Shown: positions 38,124 to 47,330 of the stretch, one piece after another
Numbering within the stretch: position 1 is the stretch's first letter
Layout: each line of letters begins with the position of its first letter
DNA from: an uncultured Bizionia sp.
Lineage (GTDB): Bacteria; Bacteroidota; Bacteroidia; Flavobacteriales; Flavobacteriaceae
Length of the DNA: 64,000 nucleotides
Direction: 5' to 3'
Assembly (NCBI GenBank): GCA_947496215.1
Contig: CANMCF010000011.1
Span: 62,001 to 126,000 of the forward strand
Translations under genes and position numbers: made by a program
Notes under the pieces: model-generated
Databases searched by the model: none
Seen by the model: only the letters and a program-made list of their open reading frames with translations
What the model was told of the DNA's origin: nothing

Positions 38124-39317
38124 ATGAAACTTTACAAAAATGTCATCCGAATTTTGATCCTTACCTTGGGACTTTCCATTGTTGCTTCTGCTCAAACAGT
38201 ATCAAGTCTCATAGATGAAGTTAGTACTACCAATCTTGACGAGATATTAAACGAATTTAGTGGAGAGGTCACAACCACCGTTGGAGGGAATACTGTAACC
38301 ATATTGAATAGGGTAAGTTCCTCAGGCAATGATTTGGCAGCCGATTACTTGCAGGAAAAACTTAACAGTTTCTCAAACATTGATGTTGAAAGCGACCAAT
38401 ACAGTGGCGGTAGTCTAGGAGGTAGAAATATTTTAGCTACACAGGTAGGTGTAACCAATCCAGACGATATTTATGTCATTTGCGCACATTATGATTCAGT
38501 AGCCAATTATTGTGCCGATGATAATGCGACAGGTACCGCAGCTGTACTTGAAGTAGCTAGAATATTGTCTCAATATTGTATTGACAATACCATTGTATAT
38601 GCTTTATGGGATGAAGAAGAAAACGGCCTCATAGGTTCTGGGGACTGGGCAGATAGAGCACAAAATGATGGGAAGAACATTTTGGGGGTAATTAATTTGG
38701 ATATGATTGGATATGACAAGGATGGAAACAATAGCATAGCCATTCATACCAATAGCAACTCAGTACCCTTAAAAGACGATGTCGTTAATATTCTAAACAC
38801 GCATTCGGCAGTTATCGGTTTGATGCCTGATGTTGTTAATCCGGGAATTTCGGCTAGTGACCATGGTAGCTTTTGGAATAATGGATACAAGGCCATCGCT
38901 CTTAGTGAGGGAGCAAGTTATGCTGATTTGACACCTCATTACCATACAGCTAATGATAGGGTAAGCACACTGCATTTACCCTATTTTCATAAGATCTCTA
39001 AATATTTGATGGCCATTGTGGCTACAAAGGCCGGATTAATAGACAGTAGTAGTTGTTCTTTGGGAGTTGAAAACGAGGAATTGGAACACATTTCCATCTA
39101 TCCGAATCCAACGATTTCCGTTATAAACATCGAGCTTCCAAATTTGTTTAGAGCGACATCTTTGGAATTGGTAAATACCATGGGGCAGGTTTTATATCAA
39201 CAAAACACCTTGTTAACGCAAATAAAGGTCTCCACAGAGGAATTGCCAAGCGGAGTGTATTTTTTGAAAATAGGGAATGGAAAGAAATCAATTGTCAAGA
39301 AAATTATGAAAAATTAA
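38124..39317 (+). CDS. Secreted M28-family zinc peptidase with T9SS sorting domain (second copy type)
   Basis: 397 aa. Signal peptide 1-23 (ASAQ). Metal ligands: His122, Asp124 (AHYDS), an Asp at 132 or 133 (CADDNATG), the Glu pair near 165 (WDEEENGLIGS), Asp193 (NLDMIGYD) and His274 (PHYHTANDR). The C-terminus from about 315 (ISIYPNPTISVINIEL to KKIMKN) is a type A T9SS sorting domain. A paralogous type to the peptidase at 25733, but the sequences outside motifs differ. Probably a surface peptidase. Confidence 0.92.
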   Translation: MKLYKNVIRILILTLGLSIVASAQTVSSLIDEVSTTNLDEILNEFSGEVTTTVGGNTVTILNRVSSSGNDLAADYLQEKLNSFSNIDVESDQYSGGSLGGRNILATQVGVTNPDDIYVICAHYDSVANYCADDNATGTAAVLEVARILSQYCIDNTIVYALWDEEENGLIGSGDWADRAQNDGKNILGVINLDMIGYDKDGNNSIAIHTNSNSVPLKDDVVNILNTHSAVIGLMPDVVNPGISASDHGSFWNNGYKAIALSEGASYADLTPHYHTANDRVSTLHLPYFHKISKYLMAIVATKAGLIDSSSCSLGVENEELEHISIYPNPTISVINIELPNLFRATSLELVNTMGQVLYQQNTLLTQIKVSTEELPSGVYFLKIGNGKKSIVKKIMKN

Positions 39318-39557
39318 AGTACTATGAAGAGTCCAAGGTTTCATTTTTCATAAATATAATTAGAGATAGTTGTCAATTAAGAAGGGCTGAGTTTCGTAAA
39401 TAAATTTCTTTAATCAGTTTATTTTTAGAGAAGAACACGTTTTTATGTTTTATAGTTATAAACAGTATTTCATCGAATTTGCAATGTAATACATTTTATA
39501 TTTTTTAAATTTAAGAAGGAAATTCTTAATAGCTATTAATTAATAACCGATTACTAA

Positions 39558-39980
39558 ATGAAGAATTGGATAATAACTGCTCTAATATCTGGTATAATAG
39601 GAGGTGTTTTAACCTACATTATAACTAGAGACACATTAACAAGTAGTATTGCTTCAATACTAGTTTTTATTATTATCGTACTAAATAATCCCAAAACAAG
39701 ATATTTAAAAGCATTTTACATTGTAACCTTTCCATTATTAAGTACTATTTATTTTATAATAGAATCAAAAACTGACAATTTTAATATTGAAGCTGGATTA
39801 AAACAATTAGATAAAATCACAGTGTTGACTTTGGGAATCATAGCCATAGTTTGTTTAATTCTAGATTATTTAGAGCGTAATGATAAACTAAAAGGGAGAG
39901 GTGCATTCATTTCAAAAAAAAGTAATACAATAGGAGATATTAAAGGGGATAATAATAAGGTAATGCAAAACAATGATTAA
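39558..39980 (+). CDS. Four-helix membrane protein with C-terminal GDxxGDNN motif
   Basis: 140 aa. Four predicted membrane helices at about 4-22, 28-44, 52-68 and 87-104; both ends then lie on the same side, probably the cytoplasm, with a Lys/Arg-rich 35-residue tail. The tail ends in N123-T-I-G-D-I-K-G-D-N-N-K-V-M-Q137. Nine of those 15 residues are identical in the N-terminus of the next protein. The stop overlaps that gene's start by eight bases (ATGATTAA), so the two are translationally coupled. The family is not recognised. DNA here is visibly AT-richer than the neighbours. Proposed as a membrane effector partner, which is inference. Confidence 0.8.
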   Translation: MKNWIITALISGIIGGVLTYIITRDTLTSSIASILVFIIIVLNNPKTRYLKAFYIVTFPLLSTIYFIIESKTDNFNIEAGLKQLDKITVLTLGIIAIVCLILDYLERNDKLKGRGAFISKKSNTIGDIKGDNNKVMQNND

Positions 39981-41418
39981 AAAGTACAAGAATACTTTAG
40001 GAGATGTCACTGGAGATAATAATACTATAATACAGATTAATTTATCAGAAGATGAAAATATAGATGAAAAACTAGGAGTGCTAGTTGAAAAAATATCAAA
40101 AAAAGAGAAAATTTCACTCAATAATAAAATAGAAAATTTAGAGCGTAAACTAAAGGATAAAAGCGAAATAAATGAGTATAAAGAGCAAGAGGTTTTTCGA
40201 TTGAAAACAGAGAGAGCTAACTTACAAAAAGAAATACATCAGAAAGAAGAGCTTTACGCCAGTCTATTATTGGAATTAAATGGAAAGGACTTTACTCAAA
40301 CAAATAAATTATATACCTCTGCTTATAAGGCCTTTTTTAAAGGAGAGGTTTATGAAGCAATAAAAATATTAGACAGACAAAAACTTTTAGACTCTACTTT
40401 AAAATTACAAAGAGAAAAAGAAGACAGTGCTAATACATGGTTATTTAAAGCCTCTCTTTTAAAATCTAAAAATAAATTTACAGAGGAATTAAATGAGTGT
40501 TATGAAAAGGCAGTGGAAATAGATTCTAGTTGGGGGAATTGTTTGAATGCTGCAAGACATTTTCAATTTATGCATAATTTTACAAAGGCAGAATACTATT
40601 TTAATTATGCAATGTTTAAAGCTCAAACGGAATATGAAAAAGGGATTACTTTAAGTGAATTAGCAATTTTACAAGTTTATAAAAATGAATATGAGAAGGC
40701 AATAACAAACTATGAAGCAGCTTTGTCTATATACCAAAGATTAGTTGAAGAGAAACCTCAAACTTATTCACATAATCTAGGATTAGTTTTGCATAATTAT
40801 GCCAATCTTCTGGCGATTAAAAATGAATATATGAAAGCCGAGGTAAACTATGATGAAGCTTTATCCATAATGAGAAAGTTATCCGAAAATAGCGAACTAG
40901 TTTATTTGCAAAGTTTAGGAATGGTTTTAAATAGTTTAGGAAATCTACAAATGAATAAAAAGGATTATAATAAAGCTAAATTATGTTACAAAGAAACTTT
41001 GGAAATCAGAAGAGAATTAGTGAAAATAAATTCTGAAATATACTTACCAGATTTAGGAATGATCTTAAGTAATTTTGCTAATCTTCAGGTGCAAATGGGA
41101 GAATGTGAAGAGGCTATTGTGAACTATAACGGAGCTTTATCTATATATCGAAAACTAGTAGAAACAAATCCACAGATTTACTTACAGAGTTTAGGAATGA
41201 CTCAGGTAAACATATCTATTTTTTATCAAAAAACTAAGGTTAATAGGGGGATGTCAATGGAATTTATTGAGGAAGCGATTATAAGTTTATTACCATATAA
41301 AAATGTTTTTCACATGCAAAATTATTTAAAAGGGGCTTTAAAAGTGCTTAAGGATTGGGAGGTAAATGTTGAAAGCTATTTAAAAGAAAAAGGAATAATG
41401 TTAGATTTTAAATATTAA
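39973..41418 (+). CDS. TPR protein with N-terminal GDxxGDNN motif and coiled coil
   Basis: 481 aa. Residues 7-21 (NTLGDVTGDNNTIIQ) match the tail of the upstream membrane protein. A coiled coil spans about 35-105. From about 150 to 430 come tetratricopeptide-type helical repeats of roughly 40-50 residues, of the kinesin-light-chain kind, with recurrent pattern Y-x-A-x(3)-Y-x(2)-AL-x-I and Y-x(2)-LG-x(2)-L-x-N-x-AN. The C-terminal 50 residues are helical with no recognisable enzyme domain. The stop overlaps the convergent lytTR gene by four bases. It would act as a soluble sensor or scaffold; no NACHT or ATPase motif is seen. Confidence 0.85.
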   Translation: MIKKYKNTLGDVTGDNNTIIQINLSEDENIDEKLGVLVEKISKKEKISLNNKIENLERKLKDKSEINEYKEQEVFRLKTERANLQKEIHQKEELYASLLLELNGKDFTQTNKLYTSAYKAFFKGEVYEAIKILDRQKLLDSTLKLQREKEDSANTWLFKASLLKSKNKFTEELNECYEKAVEIDSSWGNCLNAARHFQFMHNFTKAEYYFNYAMFKAQTEYEKGITLSELAILQVYKNEYEKAITNYEAALSIYQRLVEEKPQTYSHNLGLVLHNYANLLAIKNEYMKAEVNYDEALSIMRKLSENSELVYLQSLGMVLNSLGNLQMNKKDYNKAKLCYKETLEIRRELVKINSEIYLPDLGMILSNFANLQVQMGECEEAIVNYNGALSIYRKLVETNPQIYLQSLGMTQVNISIFYQKTKVNRGMSMEFIEEAIISLLPYKNVFHMQNYLKGALKVLKDWEVNVESYLKEKGIMLDFKY

Positions 41419-42290
41419 GAAGTAAAATTCCTCACAACTTTCAAATTGCTCTTGGAGATGGCAATTTCTTGATCATTCTGTAAAATTAAAACCGGAGATT
41501 GTGATAAGTTGACCTCTTTGGCCCAATCCATATTCACAATGGCTTTTCTGTGTACTCTTAAAAAATTATCTTCAAGTTTTTGCTCCAAGGCTTTCAGCGA
41601 GCTACGCATAGTATAAGTGTTTGCTGAGGAGGTATGGACCTTTACACAATAATCGTCGGCTTCAATCCAATAGATGTCCTTTACGGGAATGATTTTACGT
41701 TTGTTTCCAATCTTGATGTTCAATATAGAAGCCTTGTCTTCTATTTCGGTGCTTAGTTTTTTATAGAGTTCCACATTTTCCTGCTTCAAATCGGAAAGTG
41801 TTTGGACATCTATTTTTAGTTGCTCGTTTACAAAGTACAAATGCAATGTTATGGTTAGAGCTATGTAACCAAGAGTATACATTGGAGCTTTTTGGAAGGT
41901 GAAAAACGAAATATATTCGTTTAGTAACAAAGATAGGGAAGCATTGTCTTCCGTAAGGAACATTTGAATTGCAGAAATCAAAAGAATATTGATGAAAACC
42001 AAACCAAGAATAACAATGCTGTATTTGATGAACTCAGCTAAAGTTAGTTTTCTGTTAGTCGATTTTGCTTTTACGAACCAAATTAAAGCCAGTGACAAAC
42101 TCATCCAAATCAACCACCGGTATGTTTGTGCTTTCAGTAAATTGAAAAACGTGGCATCGCTCCCAAGATTAAAACGTTTGATGTAATATAACTGCTGTGC
42201 AGTTTCAAAGGCAATGGTCATAATCAATACCAATAGTATGGTAATGAAAACACGTTTGATGTTCAATATTTTGTCGAAGAAAACAAGCAT
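41415..42290 (-). CDS. LytTR-family DNA-binding protein with membrane segments
   Basis: 291 aa. Four hydrophobic segments in the N-terminal 160 residues, a short coiled coil (about 160-190), then a C-terminal LytTR DNA-binding domain (VKDIYWIEADDYCVKVHT, MRSSLKALEQKL, FLRVHRKAIVNMDWAKEV). It is a membrane-anchored transcription regulator with no receiver domain. The start overlaps the rluF stop by one base, so it is co-expressed with rluF. Confidence 0.88.
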   Translation of the reverse strand: MLVFFDKILNIKRVFITILLVLIMTIAFETAQQLYYIKRFNLGSDATFFNLLKAQTYRWLIWMSLSLALIWFVKAKSTNRKLTLAEFIKYSIVILGLVFINILLISAIQMFLTEDNASLSLLLNEYISFFTFQKAPMYTLGYIALTITLHLYFVNEQLKIDVQTLSDLKQENVELYKKLSTEIEDKASILNIKIGNKRKIIPVKDIYWIEADDYCVKVHTSSANTYTMRSSLKALEQKLEDNFLRVHRKAIVNMDWAKEVNLSQSPVLILQNDQEIAISKSNLKVVRNFTS

Positions 42291-43072
42291 TAGCGTTTTC
42301 TTCTACTTACAGTATGTATTTTTTTTGTAGCTGTCCTTTCTTTATGGTTCTTGTCGGAGTTTTCTAAAAGCAAGTTGAGTGTTTTTAATTCTTCGGCAGA
42401 GAACTCACGATATTTGCCTACGGGAACATCCAATTCGATATTCATGATACGTGTCCGTTTTAATGATGTCACTTCATAGGTAAGGTATTCGCACATTCTT
42501 CTAATTTGACGATTAAGCCCTTGAGTAAGGATAATTCTAAAGGTCAACGAGTCTATCTTTTCCACAAAGCACGGATTCGTCGTTTTATCTAAATCAGCTA
42601 AATGGATGCCGCCTGCCATACGCTTTATGAAAGTTTGGGAAATAGGCTTGTCTACAGTAACCACATATTCCTTTTCATGATTGTTGCTTGCTCTTAATAT
42701 CTTGTTTACGATGTTTCCATCGTCTGTTAGGAAAATGAGACCCTCACTTGGTTTGTCCAAACGTCCAATTGGAAAAATGCGTTTGGGGTATTTTAAAAAG
42801 TCGATGATGTTGTTTTTTTCGACACGAGTATCTGTAGTACAAACAATGCCAACAGGTTTGTTGAAGGCAAGGTACACGAAATCCGATTTTCTTTCGGTAA
42901 TGGATTTGCCATCCACTTCTACGATATCGCTTTCTTTTACTTTGGTCCCCATTTCTGGGATTGTACCATTTATTGTCACACGTCCGGCATCAATTAGTCT
43001 ATCGGCTTCGCGGCGAGAACAATAACCTGCTTCACTTAGGTACTTGTTGAGTCTGGTTAATTTTTCTTCCAT
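42290..43072 (-). CDS. rluF: 23S rRNA pseudouridine synthase RluF-like
   Basis: 260 aa. An S4 RNA-binding domain (1-60: RLNKYLSEAGYCSRREADRLI) and an RsuA/RluF catalytic domain with GRLDKPSEGLIFLTDDG, Asp106 the nucleophile, and GLNRQIRRMCEYL. It modifies U2604 of 23S rRNA in E. coli; the assignment to RluF rather than other RsuA-family members rests on KTTNPCFVEKIDSLTFRIILTQGLNRQ and is likely. A basic tail of about 30 residues follows. Confidence 0.88.
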   Translation of the reverse strand: MEEKLTRLNKYLSEAGYCSRREADRLIDAGRVTINGTIPEMGTKVKESDIVEVDGKSITERKSDFVYLAFNKPVGIVCTTDTRVEKNNIIDFLKYPKRIFPIGRLDKPSEGLIFLTDDGNIVNKILRASNNHEKEYVVTVDKPISQTFIKRMAGGIHLADLDKTTNPCFVEKIDSLTFRIILTQGLNRQIRRMCEYLTYEVTSLKRTRIMNIELDVPVGKYREFSAEELKTLNLLLENSDKNHKERTATKKIHTVSRRKR

Positions 43073-43089
43073 GATGCAAAGTTACGTTT

Positions 43090-43917
43090 TTAACTGCTTA
43101 TGAAATCAAGAATGTGCTTATAAACGACATCACTTCGTAATCCGTGTCCAAAACCGGAGGTGGTTACAAACTCGGCATTGTTGTGGTTCTTGGCAATTAG
43201 TTCTGCATCATTGTATGGAATGATCTTGTCTTCTGTATCATGAACAACCAATGTTTTCGTGTCTATGGTTTTTGCAAAGTCGGACAAGGAGAAGTATGAA
43301 GCTTGCTTGTGAAAGTTTTTCTCTATCAGTTTGTTGAGTCCTTTCTCAATGCGTTTGTTGTACCCCATCATATCAATGTAACGCTTGAAGACATCCGTAA
43401 AAAGAGCAGGGGCACCAAGAAGGATTAGTTTCTGTACGAGCTTGTTCTGATACTTGTATTGAAAGAAGCCTGTAGCCATGCCTCCAACCGAGTGGCCAAT
43501 GATCATTTCAGGGTTGAAATGGTTGACAACGACGTTGATGCATTCCGAATACAATACGGCATTGAATTGTGTACCACTCGTGGCACCATGGGCGGGTGCA
43601 TCCAAAGACACGATGTTGTAATCGGATCCTTTGAGTTTCTCAATGAGACCTTCCCAACGATGTGTATTGCTTTCCCATCCATGAACCAACAAAACGGTGC
43701 CGCCACTTCCCTCCCAATGATAGGTAGCGATGGTGGTATTCTCATACTTTAGGTTTTGTTGCTTGGCAGAGTTCAAAAAAGCAACTTGCTTGGGCTTGAT
43801 ACGGCCTTTTCTTGGGGTGGCAAATAAATTCAAAGCCTTTCCAGAAGTATATCTAGGAGCGACATAGCTCAATGCATTGAAGGAACTTCCGATTATTTTT
43901 ATGATTGCATTCGACAT
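43090..43917 (-). CDS. Alpha/beta hydrolase
   Basis: 275 aa. Nucleophile Ser143 in GHSVGG, oxyanion HGWESN near 79, Asp in HDTEDKI and His in GFGHGLR complete a catalytic triad. Substrate unknown. It follows the cupin gene with no gap (the cupin stop abuts its ATG), so the two are one transcription unit. Confidence 0.88.
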   Translation of the reverse strand: MSNAIIKIIGSSFNALSYVAPRYTSGKALNLFATPRKGRIKPKQVAFLNSAKQQNLKYENTTIATYHWEGSGGTVLLVHGWESNTHRWEGLIEKLKGSDYNIVSLDAPAHGATSGTQFNAVLYSECINVVVNHFNPEMIIGHSVGGMATGFFQYKYQNKLVQKLILLGAPALFTDVFKRYIDMMGYNKRIEKGLNKLIEKNFHKQASYFSLSDFAKTIDTKTLVVHDTEDKIIPYNDAELIAKNHNNAEFVTTSGFGHGLRSDVVYKHILDFISS

Positions 43918-44283
43918 TTAATCTTCTCTGTTTACATTATCTATTGAAAAAGCAGGTGTACATATGGCAATGTATTCGCAAGCAATGGTAAAGGGATTGG
44001 AATATTGTACTCTGGTGTTTTTTTCTATTTTTATGGATTGCCCAGCTTCCAAGATAATGGTGTCATCTTCTATGATAAATTGTTTTTTGCCTTTTATGAT
44101 ATAAGTATACTCGTCGAATTCAGGGGTTTGAAAAGGTTCTTTCCAACCAGCAGGCGCTATCATATGCGCAATGCTTATTTGTGAATTGCCGTCGGAAGCC
44201 AAACCAAAATGTTCTTCTATTACTTTCCCGTCTGTGGTTGGGACGACAAATGGTGTGCTTTGTATTTTGTATTTCTTTGACAT
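43918..44283 (-). CDS. Cupin-domain protein
   Basis: 121 aa with one cupin beta-barrel; GWKEPFQTPEFDEYTYIIKGKKQFII followed by AGQSIKIEK. The metal-binding His pattern is incomplete (the first motif reads PEFDEY), so metal binding is uncertain. Stop lies against the hydrolase start. Confidence 0.85.
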   Translation of the reverse strand: MSKKYKIQSTPFVVPTTDGKVIEEHFGLASDGNSQISIAHMIAPAGWKEPFQTPEFDEYTYIIKGKKQFIIEDDTIILEAGQSIKIEKNTRVQYSNPFTIACEYIAICTPAFSIDNVNRED

Positions 44284-44325
44284 GACGATTACTTCTTTTG
44301 AAATCTAATATTGAATTTTGTGTTG

Positions 44326-44877
44326 TTACCAACCCACCATGAAGTACTTGATCTTGGCTGCATCTGGAATTTGAATGGCTTCAATTTTCTTTGAAGTATC
44401 GAAACGAAGTTCTGCAGGCAATTCTTTCTTGTCTATGGTGAAGAAAGTGTTGTTTTCATTGATGAACACAACTACGTTTCTCAATGTGTTTTGAATGCTC
44501 GATATTTTGTAATTGGCTTTGATATCTCCAAATGTGCTATTTACGTTAATACCTTTTTCTGTTTTGAAACGGTCGTCGAATATTTTAATGGCACTTATGG
44601 TTGCTGTGGAATCCAAAGCTTGACTAGGGGATAGTTCCAATAGTTTTTTTCCTCCTTTTTCAAAGATTTCAATGTCATTGACATTACCAGTAAACTCATC
44701 ACCGGCAATTTTCTTCACGATGGAATCTTTGGCATATACAATATCCAATGCCTTTACTTGGGTCGAATCTGTAAGTATACCAATGTTGTGCTTTGAAACG
44801 ATGAAAGGGTTTACCTCCTTTTCACAAGAGGTTAACAAGATGGAGATTAACATTACGGCAAAAAATAATTTTTTCAT
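44326..44877 (-). CDS. Lipoprotein of unknown function
   Basis: 183 aa. Basic N-terminus, hydrophobic core and lipobox LLTSC give a lipidated Cys18. The mature region is mixed beta strands with no recognised motif, and lacks enzyme signatures. It stands upstream of the cupin-hydrolase-rluF-lytTR set on the minus strand with 42 bases between. Confidence 0.75.
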   Translation of the reverse strand: MKKLFFAVMLISILLTSCEKEVNPFIVSKHNIGILTDSTQVKALDIVYAKDSIVKKIAGDEFTGNVNDIEIFEKGGKKLLELSPSQALDSTATISAIKIFDDRFKTEKGINVNSTFGDIKANYKISSIQNTLRNVVVFINENNTFFTIDKKELPAELRFDTSKKIEAIQIPDAAKIKYFMVGW

Positions 44878-44957
44878 TTATTGTTTTATTTATAGGGTGT
44901 TAATTGTCATTTTTTTTTGATTGTGCTTTCAATATGGTAATGAATCGAGACTTAATG

Positions 44958-46496
44958 CTATTTCATCACTTTTTTGAGTATTCCGAATACGGCTCTTATA
45001 AAAGTAGCACTTGTCAATACCTTTACAATTGGGTTTTGAGCAGTACTTCGGCGCCTAGTGGACTTTGAGCGGCTTTTTGCTTTCTTTTCGTCTTCTTTTT
45101 CCTTTCTCAGACGAGCTTCTTCTTTGACTTTCAAAGATTCAGCCTTTTTTATCTTTTCGTTCAGTATTTCGTAAGCACTCTCTCTATCTACGACATCATT
45201 GTATTTCAAGACTAATTTGGAGTCGTCAAAAAGTGCTTGCAATTCGTTGTCAGTTAAAATATCCATCCTACTCATGGGAGCGCGAAGCATTGTTGCGGCC
45301 AATGGAGTTGGTCTTCCTTTTTCATCCAAGGCCGAAACCAAGGCCTCTCCGATCCCCAAGGAAGTTAATACCTCTGCGGTATCATAATACTCCGTATCGG
45401 GATAGTTTTGGGCAGTCAATTTAATGGCTTTTCTATCTTTGGCAGTAAAGGCTCTCAATGCATGTTGGATTTTCAAGCCCAACTGGCTCAATATGGCCTC
45501 TGGAACATCAGTTGGATTTTGAGTTACGAAATACAAACCGATACCTTTGCTTCGGATCAATTTCACAATACTTTCAATTTGATTCAGCAAGGCTTTGGAG
45601 GCCTCGTTGAAGATTAGATGAGCTTCGTCTATGAACATGATCAATTCTGGTTGACCTGAGTCTCCTTGCTCTGGAAAGGTTTCATAGATTTCGGCAAGCA
45701 AGCTAAGCATGAATGTTGAAAACAGTTTTGGTTTGTCTTGAATGTCTGTTAGACGGATAATATTTATATAACCTCGTCCATCTCTCGTAGTGCGTACCAA
45801 ATCCTCGACATCGAAGCTTTTCTCACCAAAGAACAAATCACCTCCTTGTTGTTCTATCTCAACGATCTTACGTAAGATAGCTCCAGTCGATGACGTTGAA
45901 ATACGACCATATTCAGCTACAAATTCTTTTTTGCCTTCTTGGGTTGCGTACTGCAATATTTTTTTGAAATCTTTTAAATCTAATAGAGGCAACTTGTTGT
46001 CATCACAATATTTAAAGATTACGGCGACGATCCCAGATTGTGTTTCGGTTAAATCTAAGATTCGAGAAAGTAAGACAGGACCAAATTCACTAACGGTGGC
46101 ACGAAGTCTAACACCTTCTTGTTCCGATAGGGACATAACTTCCACAGGGAACCCTTTGGCTTCGAAGGGAAGGCCTATCTTGTTATGACGCTCATCGATT
46201 TTTGGGTGTCCAGGACTTGGTTGGGCCAAGCCACTTAAATCCCCTTTTATGTCCATGAGAAGAACAGGTATGCCTTTGTCACTTAGGTTCTCAGCCAAGA
46301 CTTGCAATGTTTTTGTCTTTCCGGTTCCAGTTGCTCCAGCTATCAAACCATGGCGATTCATCGTCTTCAATGGTACTTTTACATAGGCATTGGTTACGGT
46401 TTCGCCATCAAGTATTGCAGAGCCTAAAGTAATGAAGTCTCCTTTGGTGGTATTGCCTTCGGTTATGTGCTTAAAGAATTCGTCTTGTTTACTCAT
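44958..46496 (-). CDS. HerA-like ATPase, DUF853 family
   Basis: 512 aa. Walker A GATGTGKT (54-61), Walker B IMFIDEAHL near 290, and an FTAKDRKAI segment as in DUF853 (YjgR-like) proteins. A Lys/Glu-rich coiled tail (about 425-490: KKAESLKVKEEARLRKEK) precedes a short basic end. HerA relatives are DNA or protein motors; the substrate of this family is unknown. No nuclease partner (NurA) is nearby. Confidence 0.88.
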   Translation of the reverse strand: MSKQDEFFKHITEGNTTKGDFITLGSAILDGETVTNAYVKVPLKTMNRHGLIAGATGTGKTKTLQVLAENLSDKGIPVLLMDIKGDLSGLAQPSPGHPKIDERHNKIGLPFEAKGFPVEVMSLSEQEGVRLRATVSEFGPVLLSRILDLTETQSGIVAVIFKYCDDNKLPLLDLKDFKKILQYATQEGKKEFVAEYGRISTSSTGAILRKIVEIEQQGGDLFFGEKSFDVEDLVRTTRDGRGYINIIRLTDIQDKPKLFSTFMLSLLAEIYETFPEQGDSGQPELIMFIDEAHLIFNEASKALLNQIESIVKLIRSKGIGLYFVTQNPTDVPEAILSQLGLKIQHALRAFTAKDRKAIKLTAQNYPDTEYYDTAEVLTSLGIGEALVSALDEKGRPTPLAATMLRAPMSRMDILTDNELQALFDDSKLVLKYNDVVDRESAYEILNEKIKKAESLKVKEEARLRKEKEDEKKAKSRSKSTRRRSTAQNPIVKVLTSATFIRAVFGILKKVMK

Positions 46497-46611
46497 AAAT
46501 ATCGTATTTGCTGTAAAAATAATAATCTTTGAGGGAAAGGACGAGTATTTTCATGGACTTTTAACGCTTAAAAACTTATGGCTTCAAACGCCTCACTTCA
46601 AACTTTATAGC

Positions 46612-46619
46612 TATCTTTG
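46612..46619 (+). promoter_or_regulatory. -7 element for queE (near-leaderless)
   Basis: TATCTTTG lies six bases before the queE ATG (46626), so transcription should start at or a few bases from the start codon. The TTG at 46617 that lengthens the ORF is part of it. Confidence 0.7.
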
Positions 46620-46625
46620 CAGGCT

Positions 46626-47255
46626 ATGACGCAAGAAATTCAAGATTTAGTAAATAAAGGTAAGATGCTGCCTTTAATGGAGGAGTTCTATACTATTCAA
46701 GGAGAGGGGTATCATAAAGGTACAGCTGCCTATTTTGTTAGAATAGGAGGATGCGATGTAGGTTGCCATTGGTGCGATGTGAAGGAAAGTTGGATAGCTT
46801 CGTTGCATCCACCGACAGAAACGGAAAAAATCGTCGACAATGCTACCAGGTATAGCGATACCATTGTGGTCACTGGAGGAGAACCGTTAATGTGGGATAT
46901 GACGGAATTGACTCGGCAATTGAAAGCCAAAGGTATGCAGGTGCATATAGAAACTTCTGGAGCCTATGAGCTTTCTGGGACATGGGATTGGATTTGTCTA
47001 TCCCCAAAAAAGATGAAATTGCCAACACAAGGGGTTTACGACAAAGCTAACGAATTGAAGACGATTATCTATAACAAAGACGATTTTCGCTTCGCAGAAG
47101 AACAAGCTGCCAAGGTAAATTCTGATTGTATTCTATATATGCAACCAGAATGGAGCAAAAGAGACAAGATGATTCCTGAAATAGTAGACTATGTGATGGC
47201 CAACCCTAAATGGAAAGTGTCCTTGCAAACACATAAATACCTTAACATCCCATAA
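46626..47255 (+). CDS. queE: 7-carboxy-7-deazaguanine synthase
   Basis: 209 aa from ATG 46626. Radical SAM motif Cys43-x3-Cys47-x2-Cys50 (CDVGCHWC), followed by VTGGEPLMW and SPKKMKLP, fits QueE of queuosine biosynthesis, which makes CDG from carboxytetrahydropterin. The longer frame from TTG 46617 is not used because that codon lies in the -7 promoter element. The other que genes are not in the window. Confidence 0.9.
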   Translation: MTQEIQDLVNKGKMLPLMEEFYTIQGEGYHKGTAAYFVRIGGCDVGCHWCDVKESWIASLHPPTETEKIVDNATRYSDTIVVTGGEPLMWDMTELTRQLKAKGMQVHIETSGAYELSGTWDWICLSPKKMKLPTQGVYDKANELKTIIYNKDDFRFAEEQAAKVNSDCILYMQPEWSKRDKMIPEIVDYVMANPKWKVSLQTHKYLNIP

Positions 47256-47274
47256 AGAACAGATCTTATAAATA

Positions 47275-47316
47275 AAAAAAGCCTCCATTTTGAATAATTC
47301 AAATGGAGGCTTTTTT
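47275..47316. terminator. Bidirectional terminator between queE and the DUF2911 gene
   Basis: AAAAAAGCCTCCATTT (47275-47290) pairs with AAATGGAGGCTTTTTT (47301-47316), an A-run before and a T-run after, so it can stop transcription from both converging genes. Confidence 0.93.
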
Positions 47317-47330
47317 ATGTTGGGAAAATT

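Noticed and set aside
39558-41418. Toxin-antitoxin interpretation of the motif-linked pair
   Set aside because: The second protein is a large TPR protein, not a small antitoxin, and no known toxin fold is seen; the motif-sharing model explains more.
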